This document shows, piece after piece, positions 1 to 7,467 of a stretch of DNA of 8,118 nucleotides; position 1 is the first letter of the stretch, and every line of letters starts with the position of its first letter. Below the pieces are notes generated by a model that was given only the letters and a program-made list of their open reading frames with translations, was not told where the DNA came from and did not search any database. The DNA comes from Acetobacteraceae bacterium. GTDB taxonomy: Bacteria > Pseudomonadota > Alphaproteobacteria > Acetobacterales > Acetobacteraceae. Position numbers and translations under genes: made by a program. Location of the stretch: positions 1 through 8,118 of the forward strand of contig CANJXD010000251.1 of the NCBI GenBank assembly GCA_947478535.1, in the 5' to 3' direction.

Positions 1-995
<995 letters not shown>

Positions 996-1002
996 CCCCG
1001 AT

Positions 1003-1986
1003 CTACTCCACGGTCATCCTGAGGTCCCGCACCAGCGGCCGCACGCTGGCGATCTGCCCGTGCACCTGCGCGGTGAATTCCGCCACGCTGTTGCCGCCGG
1101 GCTCCGCACCCAGTTCCGCGATGCGGCTGGCCAGCGGCGGGTGGCGGGCGGCGGCGGCGATTTCCGTGTGCAGGCGCGCCAGCACGGCCTCCGGCGTCCG
1201 CGCCGGGGCGAAGAAGCCGTTCCAGCCCAGCAGCTCCGCATTCGCGAAGCCCTGTTCGCGGACGGTGGGAATATCGGGCAGCGCGCTCGCGCGTTGGGCC
1301 GCGAGCGTCGCGATCGGACGCAGCGCGCCACCCCGGATATGCTGCAAGGAGGAGGAAAGCTGGTCGCCGCCGAAGGCGATGCGCCCGGCCAGCATTTCCT
1401 GCACCAGCGGAGCGGCCCCGCGGAAGGGCACATGCTCCATCTGAAAGCCGCCATCGCGCTTCAGCACTTCGGCGATCAGGTTGATGGTGCTGCCCGGCCC
1501 GGTCGAGCCATAGAAGGCCGGGGAGGACTGCGCCTTCGCCCAGGCCGCCAACTCAGCCAGGTTGCGCGCCGGCACCTGCGCATTGACCAGCAGCATCATC
1601 GGCACATTGGCGCCGAGGCTGATCGGCGCGAAGTCACGCTCGATCGAATGCGGCGCGCGGCCGACGAATTCCAGCGCCGCCGTGGTGGTGGAGAAGGTCA
1701 GGTTGTGGAACAGCAGCGTCTGGCCATCCGGCGCCGCCTTGGCCACGACATCGGCGCCGATCGAGCCGCCCGCGCCGCCGCGATTCTCGACCACGACGGA
1801 CACGCCCAGCACTTCCCCAAGGCGCTGCGCGTAGAGCCGGGCGAGGATGTCGGTGGTGCCGCCGGCCGGAAACGGCACGACGATGCGGATGGCCCCGGTG
1901 GGCTGCCAGGCCTGCGCCCGCGCCAGCGTGGGTGCGGCGAGCAGGCCCGCGCCAGCCAGGAAAAGGGTGCGGCGTGAAGGATGCAT
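1003..1986 (-). CDS. Bug-family (tripartite tricarboxylate transporter) periplasmic solute-binding protein
   Basis: A 327-residue extracytoplasmic binding protein of the Bug/TctC family. These bind small carboxylates or related metabolites in the periplasm and deliver them to TctAB-type permeases or act as sensors. Residues 1-24 form a signal peptide with a twin-arginine start (SRRTLFLAG), an Ala/Leu core and a cleavage site after ARA (mature N-terminus near Gln25), suggesting Tat or Sec export. The mature part shows family hallmarks: PFPAGGTTD at 38-46, VVVENRGGAGG at 64-74, the VPFRGAAP segment mid-protein, and PDIPTVREQG followed by GWNGFFAPARTP. Length is typical. The gene is last of a leftward set after the CoA transferase and hydrolase, 84 nt beyond the latter. 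A GGGAG lies 11 nt before the ATG, slightly far. No permease gene is in view, and the ligand cannot be predicted. Confidence 0.93.
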   Translation of the reverse strand: MHPSRRTLFLAGAGLLAAPTLARAQAWQPTGAIRIVVPFPAGGTTDILARLYAQRLGEVLGVSVVVENRGGAGGSIGADVVAKAAPDGQTLLFHNLTFSTTTAALEFVGRAPHSIERDFAPISLGANVPMMLLVNAQVPARNLAELAAWAKAQSSPAFYGSTGPGSTINLIAEVLKRDGGFQMEHVPFRGAAPLVQEMLAGRIAFGGDQLSSSLQHIRGGALRPIATLAAQRASALPDIPTVREQGFANAELLGWNGFFAPARTPEAVLARLHTEIAAAARHPPLASRIAELGAEPGGNSVAEFTAQVHGQIASVRPLVRDLRMTVE

Positions 1987-2070
1987 GGTTCCGGCGTCTC
2001 CCGAGGCACCCTCATGAACGTGGCGCCGTTGGGCCTAGCGTGCAGAACCCCGCCCCCTGGCGTCAAGCGG

Positions 2071-2910
2071 TCAGCCCGCCGCCAGGAACCTCGCCACACA
2101 GGCAATCTGCCCCGGCTCCATCAGGGCCGGAGCGTGCCCGATGCCCGGCAGCGTCACCAGTTCCACCCCCGGCCGCATCGCCATCTCCGCGGCGATTTCG
2201 GGCTCCAGGATGTCGCTCACCGCGCCGCGCAGCAGCAGCACCGGCGCGCGCACCAGGGACCACACGATGCCAAGGTCGATGGTCCCGGTCGGTGCGCCCT
2301 CGAAGGGCTTGGCGATGGCGGGGTCGTAGTGCGGCGCGATGCGGCCACCCGGCAGCATCCGGGCCGAGATCACCGCGAGGTGCCGCCATTGGGCGTCGGT
2401 CAACGGGCCGAACGGGGCATGGACCTGGCGCAGATGCGCCTCCAGCCCCGCCACATCGTCGAAGCTGAAGGCCTGGCTGATATAGCCGGCGATGCGCGTC
2501 GTCGCCACGGCAGGCACGCGGCTGCCGATATCGTTCAGCACGAGGCGGCGGATCGGATTGCCCTGCCCCGCCGCGACCAGCATGCCGCAGATACCGCCCA
2601 GCGAGGTGCCGACCCAATCGACCGGCCCATCGAGCCGCGCCAGCAGATGCGCCAGCGCGGTGACGTAGGAGCCGGGGTTGTAGGCCATGGGGTCCGCCAG
2701 CCAGTCCGACGCCCCGCGCCCCGGCAGGTCCGGGCACAGCACCCGGCGTCCCTCGGCGGCGAGGCCCTGCGCCAGCGCGTCGAAGTCCCGCCCGTTGCGG
2801 GTCAGCCCATGGACGCAGACCACCGGGGCGCCGTCCGCCGGCCCCCATTCGGTCCAGGCGAGGCCATGGAAGGCGCCGCCGAGCAGGTAGCGTAGCCTTC
2901 CCTGGCGCAT
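2071..2910 (-). CDS. Alpha/beta hydrolase fold protein
   Basis: A 279-residue cytoplasmic hydrolase of the alpha/beta fold. The expected elements occur in order: the oxyanion-hole motif VCVHGLTRNG at 31-40, the PDLPGRG strand-turn at 60-66, the nucleophile elbow GTSLGG with Ser103, a cap region at about 130-215, the acid-bearing segment LLRGAVSDIL with Asp233, and the catalytic histidine in GIGHAP (His259). The triad Ser103-Asp233-His259 is assigned by position and motif. There is no signal peptide. The ATG at 2910 is preceded by GGGAGGGCGAGG, a strong purine-rich ribosome binding site. It starts 19 nt after the CoA transferase stop, so the two are almost surely cotranscribed; this context suits an esterase, thioesterase or C-C bond hydrolase acting on an acid or CoA ester. 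The family is too broad to give a substrate. Confidence 0.9.
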   Translation of the reverse strand: MRQGRLRYLLGGAFHGLAWTEWGPADGAPVVCVHGLTRNGRDFDALAQGLAAEGRRVLCPDLPGRGASDWLADPMAYNPGSYVTALAHLLARLDGPVDWVGTSLGGICGMLVAAGQGNPIRRLVLNDIGSRVPAVATTRIAGYISQAFSFDDVAGLEAHLRQVHAPFGPLTDAQWRHLAVISARMLPGGRIAPHYDPAIAKPFEGAPTGTIDLGIVWSLVRAPVLLLRGAVSDILEPEIAAEMAMRPGVELVTLPGIGHAPALMEPGQIACVARFLAAG

Positions 2911-2929
2911 GGCCCTCGCCCTCCCGGGT

Positions 2930-4144
2930 TCAGATGATCTTCCGGTCCCGCAGCGCCGCGACCTCGGCTTCCGTCATGCCGAGCAGGCCCGTCAGCACTT
3001 CCTCGGAATGCTCGCCGAGCAGCGGCGGCGGGATGCGGTAATCCGCGGGGGTCGCGGAAAGCCGCACGGGGTTCGCGATCACCGTTACGGTCTGGCCGCT
3101 GGCATGCGCCAATTCCACGGTGCAGCCCCGCGCCTTCACATGCGGATCTGCGAAGACGTCGGAGAGCTTGTTGATCGGCCCGCAGCCGATCTTCCGTTCC
3201 TCCAGCGCCGCCACCCATTCGACCGTGGTCTTCGACTGCATCACCGGCGTCAGCGTATCCGTCACCAGCTGGCGATTGGCGACGCGTTCCGCATTGGTGG
3301 CGAAGCGGGGGTCGGCCAGCAGGTGGTCCTGGCCAAAGGATTTGCAGAAGCGTTCCCAGGTCGGGTCATTGCCGACGGACAGCACGATATGGCCATCGGC
3401 CGTGGGGAAGACCTGGTAAGGCGCGATGTTCGGGTGCTGGTTACCAAGCCGGGCCGGATTCTCCCCGGTCGCGAGGTAGTTCATCCCCTGGTTCGCCAGC
3501 CAAGCGACGGAGGTATCGAGCATGCCGATATCGATCTGCTGGCCCTGGCCGGTGCGTTCGCGGTGGCGCAGCGCCGCCAGGATGCCGATGCAGCCATAGA
3601 GCCCGGCGAACAGGTCCGCCACCGGCACGCCCACCTTCTGCGGCAGGCCTTCCGGCTCCCCGGTCAGGGACATCACGCCGCCCATGCCCTGGATCAGCGC
3701 GTCATAGCCCGGGCGGGGCGCATAGGGGCCGGTCTGCCCGAAGCCGGTTATGGAGCAGTAGATCAGCCCCGGAAACTTCGCCTTCAGCTGGTCGAAGCCC
3801 AGCCCATACTTGGCCAGCGCGCCGACCTTGAAGTTCTCGACCAGGATATCGCAGCTATCGAGCAGCTTCAGGATGATGTCCTGGCCCTCGGGGGAAGCGA
3901 TATCGAGCGTCAGGCTCTTCTTGTTGCGGTTGACGCCGAGGAAGTAGGCGCTTTCCTTGGTCTCGGGCCAGAAGGGTGGCGCGAAGCCGCGGGTGTCGTC
4001 GCCGGCTTCCGGGCGCTCCACCTTGATGACCTCGGCGCCCATGTCGCCCAGCATCTGCGTGCAGGTCGGCCCGGCCAGAACGCGGGTCAGGTCCAGAACC
4101 CGCAACCCCCGCAGCGGCCCGCTCGGCGCCTTTTCCATCGGCAT
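2930..4144 (-). CDS. CaiB/BaiF (family III) CoA transferase
   Basis: A 404-residue cytoplasmic family III CoA transferase, which moves CoA between carboxylic acids (for example from succinyl-CoA or another thioester to an acceptor acid) through an aspartyl-CoA intermediate. N-terminal landmarks are GLRVLDLTRVLAGP (13-26), MLGDMGAEVIKVERPEAGDDTR (31-52, written in parts as GDMGAEVIKVE and PEAGDDTR), and NRNKKSLTLD (72-81). Further on come CDILVENF (98-105), SITGFGQTGPY (131-141) and RPGYDALIQ (144-152). The likely catalytic aspartate is Asp177 in VGVPVADLFAGLY, by analogy with formyl-CoA transferase Asp169. The length fits the family. I chose the ATG at 4144 because GAGG lies 5 nt upstream (4150-4153); ATG at 4138 is an alternative, while a start at 4246 would add a 34-residue unrelated leader. 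It heads the leftward operon and is divergent from the aldehyde dehydrogenase. The donor and acceptor acids are unknown. Confidence 0.94.
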   Translation of the reverse strand: MPMEKAPSGPLRGLRVLDLTRVLAGPTCTQMLGDMGAEVIKVERPEAGDDTRGFAPPFWPETKESAYFLGVNRNKKSLTLDIASPEGQDIILKLLDSCDILVENFKVGALAKYGLGFDQLKAKFPGLIYCSITGFGQTGPYAPRPGYDALIQGMGGVMSLTGEPEGLPQKVGVPVADLFAGLYGCIGILAALRHRERTGQGQQIDIGMLDTSVAWLANQGMNYLATGENPARLGNQHPNIAPYQVFPTADGHIVLSVGNDPTWERFCKSFGQDHLLADPRFATNAERVANRQLVTDTLTPVMQSKTTVEWVAALEERKIGCGPINKLSDVFADPHVKARGCTVELAHASGQTVTVIANPVRLSATPADYRIPPPLLGEHSEEVLTGLLGMTEAEVAALRDRKII

Positions 4145-4290
4145 CACGCCCTCACTTCTTCCTGGTCTGCCCTGTGCACCCCGGGAGGTCGCCCCATTTG
4201 GGCGCCCTTCCCCGATACCATTGCCCCCGGCGAGCCGGCGACGCATGGTGCGGCGCGCTTATAGTGCCTCGCTCCCGCCAGAGGAAACCC
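4145..4290. promoter_or_regulatory. Divergent intergenic region between CoA transferase and aldehyde dehydrogenase genes
   Basis: This 146-nt spacer must hold the promoters of both the leftward operon and the rightward pair. On the plus strand TATAGT at 4260-4265 resembles a -10 box and would place transcription start about 15-20 nt before the aldehyde dehydrogenase ATG; no convincing -35 box stands 16-18 nt upstream of it. I could not pick a good leftward promoter. A short dyad CGCCC-CATTT-GGGCG at 4190-4204 is the clearest symmetric element and might be an operator, but short GC dyads are common in this base composition. No regulator gene is in the window. Confidence 0.4.
4280..4285 (+). 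promoter_or_regulatory. Ribosome binding site of the aldehyde dehydrogenase gene
   Basis: AGAGGA lies 5 nt before the ATG at 4291. It supports this start over the in-frame upstream ATG at 4174, which would add a 39-residue leader unlike the family. Confidence 0.7.
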
Positions 4291-5802
4291 ATGCTCGATC
4301 GTCCCCACCCCACGCCGACCGCGCCCACCGCCGATTGCTTTGCCCTGGCGCGCGCGCTGTCGGGCGTGCATTTCATCGGCGGACGCTACGTGCCGGCGGC
4401 CTCCGGCAAGACTTTCCCCGTGGTGAACCCGGCAACCGGGGCCGAAATCGGCACGGCCGCCGAGGGCGATGCGGCGGATGTCGATGCCGCGGTGCAGAAC
4501 GCCGCCGCGGCCCAGAAGGCCTGGGCGAAGACCCCGGCCCGCAAGCGCGGCGCCCTGGTGCATGCCTGCGCCGCCGCGATCCGCGACCATGTCGATGAGC
4601 TCGGCCGGCTGATCGCGCTCGAGACCGGCAAGGCGCTGCGCACCGAGAGCCGGGTCGAAGCGAATGTGGTGGCCGATGTCTTCGAATTCTTCGGCGGGCT
4701 TGGCTCGGAACTGAAGGGGGAAAGCGTCCCCTTCGCCCCCAATGTCCTGTCCGTGACGGTGCGGGAGCCGCTGGGCGTGGTGGGCGCCATCATCCCCTGG
4801 AACGTGCCGATGCTGCTGATGGCGCTGAAGGTCGCGCCGGCGCTGGTGGCGGGCAATGCCGTGGTCGTGAAGTCGGCGGAGGAAGCGCCGCTCGCGGTGC
4901 TGCGGATCTGCGAGATCATGAACCGCATCCTGCCGCCCGGCGTGTTCAACATGGTCTCCGGCATGGGCCCGGAATGCGGCGCGCCGCTGGTCGCCCATCC
5001 CCTGGTTCGCAAGGTCACCTTCACGGGATCGGTCGAGACGGGGAAGATCGTCGCCAAGGCGGCGGCGGAAAAGCTCATCCCGGTGACGCTGGAACTCGGC
5101 GGCAAGTCGCCGATGATCATTTTCGCGGATTGTGACTTCGACAAGACGGTCAGCGGCGCGCTCACCTCCATGCGATTCACCCGCCAGGGCCAGTCCTGCA
5201 CCGCGGCGTCGCGCATCTATGTCGAGCGCCCGATCTTCGACCGCTTCGTCGCCGCGATGAAGACCGCCGTGGACGCCATGGTGATGGGCGACCCGCTGGA
5301 TGAGGCGACCGATATCGGCACCATCGTCAGCGAGGGCCAGTTGGAGAAGGTGCGCGCCTATATCGCCGAGGGCGCCGCGACACCGGGCGCCACCGCCCAT
5401 GTCTGCTCCGCCCTGCCGAAGGACCCGGCGCTGAAGAAGGGGCTGTTCGTGCAGCCCGTGATCTTCACCGGCCTCGATGGCACCTCCCGCCTGGTGCGGG
5501 AGGAGATTTTCGGCCCCGTGACCGTCGTGCAGGCCTTCGACGACCCCGAAGCGGTCCTCGCCGCGGCGAATGACAGCGAATACGGCCTGGCCGCGAGCCT
5601 CTGGACCAACAACCTGAAGGTGGGCCTCGATCTCGCCCATCGGCTGGAAGCGGGTCTGGTGCAGATCAACCAGAACCTCGTCGTGCAGGCGAACCTTTCC
5701 TACGGCGGCGTCAAGTCGTCCGGCCTCGGCAAGGAAGCGAGCCTCGAAGCGATGCTGGAACACTTCACCCACAAGAAAACCATCATGGTGAACATGGCGT
5801 GA
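4291..5802 (+). CDS. NAD(P)-dependent aldehyde dehydrogenase
   Basis: A 503-residue member of the aldehyde dehydrogenase superfamily, oxidising an aldehyde to the carboxylic acid with NAD+ or NADP+ in the cytoplasm. Key elements by residue: cofactor-site GAIIPWN with Asn171, Lys194 in VVVKSAEEAP, the Rossmann-turn FTGSVETGK, general base Glu268 in LELGGKSP, nucleophile Cys303 in GQSCTAASR, and Glu405/Phe407 in EEIFGPV. All catalytic residues are intact, so it should be active. The N-terminus has about 25 residues of Pro/Thr/Ala-rich sequence before the first conserved stretch (HFIGGRYVPAASGKTF). The sequence resembles the broad betaine-aldehyde/aromatic-aldehyde dehydrogenase groups, but I cannot assign a substrate. 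The stop codon overlaps the GTG start of the following gene by 4 nt. It is divergent from the CoA transferase operon, which hints at a shared catabolic role. Confidence 0.95.
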   Translation: MLDRPHPTPTAPTADCFALARALSGVHFIGGRYVPAASGKTFPVVNPATGAEIGTAAEGDAADVDAAVQNAAAAQKAWAKTPARKRGALVHACAAAIRDHVDELGRLIALETGKALRTESRVEANVVADVFEFFGGLGSELKGESVPFAPNVLSVTVREPLGVVGAIIPWNVPMLLMALKVAPALVAGNAVVVKSAEEAPLAVLRICEIMNRILPPGVFNMVSGMGPECGAPLVAHPLVRKVTFTGSVETGKIVAKAAAEKLIPVTLELGGKSPMIIFADCDFDKTVSGALTSMRFTRQGQSCTAASRIYVERPIFDRFVAAMKTAVDAMVMGDPLDEATDIGTIVSEGQLEKVRAYIAEGAATPGATAHVCSALPKDPALKKGLFVQPVIFTGLDGTSRLVREEIFGPVTVVQAFDDPEAVLAAANDSEYGLAASLWTNNLKVGLDLAHRLEAGLVQINQNLVVQANLSYGGVKSSGLGKEASLEAMLEHFTHKKTIMVNMA

Positions 5803-6356
5803 GCACGACCCGAGACTATTCCGGCAAGGACAAGGCGGAACTCGCCAACCTCCGCGCCAATGCCGAACGCATCCTGGCGGCCCCGAAGCGCACGAAGCAG
5901 CATGCCGCGGCGCGCGCCATGCTCGAAGCCCTGCCGCCGCCGCCCGCGCCGACGCGCGGCGGTGCCACGGCCGCCGCCACCGCCACCACGGCGGCGGTGG
6001 ACAAGCTGACGGCGCTGGCCAGCGAACTCGCCCTCGTTTTCGACCTGTCGCCGCCGCCGGCCACCATCCAGCCGCATAAATTCGCCGGCGCCGATGGCAA
6101 GCCGAAGGTGGGCGGCGACCAGCGCGCCAAGACCGTGGCGGCGGGTCGCTACCTCTCCCACAAGCGGGGGGAAACGATCGTCGAAATGGGCTGGACCCGC
6201 CGTTTCGAGGATGATGCCGAGACCGGCGGCAGCTGGTATGTCGGCGAAGGCCGCAGCAAGGGCGAGACCCCCCGCCCCTTCGGCGAGGATTTCGACGCCG
6301 CGCGGCTGGCCTTCGTCACGCGCCTCGATGAGATCGGCACGCCCCGCAAGGGATGA
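5799..6356 (+). CDS. Uncharacterised 185-residue protein coupled to the aldehyde dehydrogenase
   Basis: I do not recognise this protein. It begins at GTG 5799, sharing GTGA with the preceding stop codon; with only a weak GGTG upstream, translation probably depends on coupling. Three parts can be seen. Residues 1-45 are charged and Ala-rich, probably helical (KDKAELANLRANAERILAAP). Residues 46-67 form a low-complexity Pro then Ala/Thr linker (PPPPAPT, AAATATTAAV). Residues 68-185 look like a compact domain with a helix (DKLTALASELALVFDL), then a beta-rich, Gly/Trp-containing stretch (RGETIVEMGWTRRFED, GGSWYVGEG), and a final helix (DFDAARLAFVTRLDEIG). There is no signal peptide, membrane segment or cysteine. 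Codon use matches the neighbours, so it is likely a real gene. A nucleic-acid or protein-binding accessory role is conceivable but unsupported. Confidence 0.78.
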   Translation: MSTTRDYSGKDKAELANLRANAERILAAPKRTKQHAAARAMLEALPPPPAPTRGGATAAATATTAAVDKLTALASELALVFDLSPPPATIQPHKFAGADGKPKVGGDQRAKTVAAGRYLSHKRGETIVEMGWTRRFEDDAETGGSWYVGEGRSKGETPRPFGEDFDAARLAFVTRLDEIGTPRKG

Positions 6357-6363
6357 GCAAGAC

Positions 6364-6389
6364 GGGGCGGTGGCGCAGGCCGCCGCCCC
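6364..6389. terminator. GC-rich hairpin, probable bidirectional terminator
   Basis: A 10-bp stem (6364-6373 pairing with 6380-6389, nine Watson-Crick pairs and one G-T) closes a 6-nt loop. It lies 8 nt after the stop of the 185-residue protein and 15 nt beyond the stop of the convergent Bug gene, in a 48-nt spacer. Its place suits a terminator for both genes. No clear T-tract follows on either strand (GTCTTGCT on the minus side is the closest), so it may be Rho-assisted or only an mRNA 3'-end stabiliser. Confidence 0.55.
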
Positions 6390-6404
6390 CAATGCTGACG
6401 GGTC

Positions 6405-7352
6405 CTACTGTTTCCAAGGCCGCGTTCGCCAGATCTCCGCGTATTGCGCCGCCTGCGCCTCCACGAAGCGCGTCATCGCGGCGCGGTCGAGGTGGCGCAC
6501 CACCAGGAAGTCACGCTCCGCGATGGCCCGGAATTCCGGGTCCTCCGCGGTTCGGCGCACCGCCTCCTCCCAGCGCCGGATCATCGGCTCCGGTGTCGCG
6601 GCCGGCAGGGCGAAGCCGCGGGCGGAACCGGCCGTCACGTCCCAGCCCTGTTCGGCCACCGTCGGCAGATCGGGTGCCCGTTCCCAGCGCTGGCGTTCCA
6701 TCAGGCCGAGCACGCGCAGCGTGCCCATGGCATGCGGGCGCACCGTGGCGCTGACGGTCGAGACGGACCCCGCGACATGCCCACCCTGCACCAGTTGCAT
6801 CGCCTGCCCCGCGCCCGGCGTCGGCACCCAGGTGAAGCGCACGCCGGCCGCGCGTTCCAGCGCCATCAGCGCCAAATGCGGCGCGCTGCCGATGCCGGTG
6901 CCGGCCATGGCGATCTCCTCCGGCCGCGCACGGGCGGCGGCGACCAACTCGCCCAGGCTCCGCCACGGCGCCTCCGGCCCCACGAAGATCGTGTAGGGCT
7001 CGTCGGTCAGCAGGCCGACATAGGCGAAGCTGTCGACGCGATAGCGCGGCGTGTTGTCATAGATCGCCGTGACCAGCGCGGGGAACGACACCAGCGCCGC
7101 GACCCGCGCCTCCGCCACCGCGGCCGCGACTTCATTGAGCATGATGAGCCCACCGGCGCCGGCGCGGTTCACCACCACGATGGGCACGCCGCCGAGATGG
7201 CGTTCAAGGAAGGGCTGGGCCGTGCGCGCGGCAAGGTCGAAGGGCCCGCCCGGAGGCGCGCCGACCAGGATCTGGAACGGCCTTTCCTGTGCCCTGGCGG
7301 TGACGGCCGGCACAGCGAGGCTGGCGACAAGCAACGATCGACGCGTGGCCAA
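6405..7352 (-). CDS. Second Bug-family periplasmic solute-binding protein, TTG start
   Basis: A 315-residue Bug/TctC-type binding protein, expected in the periplasm. I chose the TTG at 7352: GAGGAG lies 7 nt upstream and the product then begins MATRRSLLVASLAVPAVTARAQ in two parts (MATRRSLLVAS, then AVPAVTARAQ), a clean twin-arginine-type signal peptide cleaved after Ala21. An ATG at 7406 would add 18 residues that spoil the signal peptide. Family features: GAPPGGPFD at 31-39, VVVNRAGAGG, the AGTGIGSAPHLALMALE segment, and PDLPTVAEQGWD near the C-terminal third. It differs clearly from the Bug protein at 1003-1986; the VPFRGAAP motif there is replaced by VPTPGAGQA, and the loop MGTLRVLGLMERQRWERA is its own, so ligands probably differ. 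No permease genes adjoin it. It is convergent with the 185-residue gene and divergent from the monooxygenase. Confidence 0.9.
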   Translation of the reverse strand: MATRRSLLVASLAVPAVTARAQERPFQILVGAPPGGPFDLAARTAQPFLERHLGGVPIVVVNRAGAGGLIMLNEVAAAVAEARVAALVSFPALVTAIYDNTPRYRVDSFAYVGLLTDEPYTIFVGPEAPWRSLGELVAAARARPEEIAMAGTGIGSAPHLALMALERAAGVRFTWVPTPGAGQAMQLVQGGHVAGSVSTVSATVRPHAMGTLRVLGLMERQRWERAPDLPTVAEQGWDVTAGSARGFALPAATPEPMIRRWEEAVRRTAEDPEFRAIAERDFLVVRHLDRAAMTRFVEAQAAQYAEIWRTRPWKQ

Positions 7353-7359
7353 GAAACGG

Positions 7360-7365
7360 CTCCTC
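7360..7365 (-). promoter_or_regulatory. Ribosome binding site deciding the TTG start of the second Bug gene
   Basis: On the minus strand GAGGAG stands 7 nt before TTG at 7352. This near-consensus site, together with the signal peptide beginning exactly there, argues for TTG and against the ATG at 7406. Confidence 0.75.
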
Positions 7366-7407
7366 GAAGGCAGGTGGCAAAGCCTAACACCATCGGCGGG
7401 AAGCACC

Positions 7408-7417
7408 GCAAGCTTGC
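7408..7417. repeat. Perfect 10-bp palindrome in divergent intergenic region
   Basis: GCAAGCTTGC is a perfect inverted repeat in the 115-nt spacer between the second Bug gene and the monooxygenase gene. It overlaps the proposed -35 box of the monooxygenase promoter and sits beside a weak leftward candidate promoter, a position where a dimeric regulator could act on both genes. Symmetry does not extend beyond 10 bp, so chance is possible. Confidence 0.35.
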
Positions 7418-7441
7418 ATCGCCCCGGCGCTGGGATAGCAT
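7414..7441 (+). promoter_or_regulatory. Candidate sigma-70-type promoter of the monooxygenase gene
   Basis: TTGCAT (7414-7419) and TAGCAT (7436-7441) are separated by 16 nt and would start transcription near 7448, about 20 nt before the chosen ATG. The -10 hexamer matches TATAAT at four positions. The -10 lies within a small dyad, GGGAT-AGC-ATCCC, at 7432-7444. This is the best promoter match seen in this spacer, but not a strong one. Confidence 0.4.
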
Positions 7442-7467
7442 CCCCCGAAAGCCTGAGGATGCGCCTG

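Noticed and set aside
1060..1977. A 305-codon open frame on the plus strand opposite the first Bug gene
   Set aside because: Shadow frame with Arg/Gly/Gln-rich composition and no motif; the Bug protein on the minus strand is unambiguous.
2061..2066. TTGACG on the minus strand, considered as a -35 box for an internal promoter of the first Bug gene
   Set aside because: No acceptable -10 box follows at 16-18 nt (GCACGC, CACGCT), so I did not annotate it as a promoter.
2056..2086. CCTGGCG/CGCCAGG inverted repeat at the hydrolase 3' end, considered as a terminator before the first Bug gene
   Set aside because: The stem is only 7 bp with a 17-nt loop, overlaps the coding end and has no T-tract.
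2909..4264. A 451-codon open frame on the plus strand opposite the CoA transferase
   Set aside because: Antisense shadow with no recognisable motif; the minus-strand frame encodes a full family III CoA transferase.
4144..5772. A 542-codon open frame on the minus strand opposite the aldehyde dehydrogenase
   Set aside because: Its translation is rich in His, Arg, Gly and Gln without any domain, as expected of an antisense frame over a GC-rich gene. The plus-strand protein has every catalytic motif.
5977..6000. An 8-bp inverted repeat with an 8-nt loop inside the 185-residue gene
   Set aside because: It lies in the codons of the Ala/Thr linker, where repeated GCC, ACC and GCG codons produce such pairing by composition alone.
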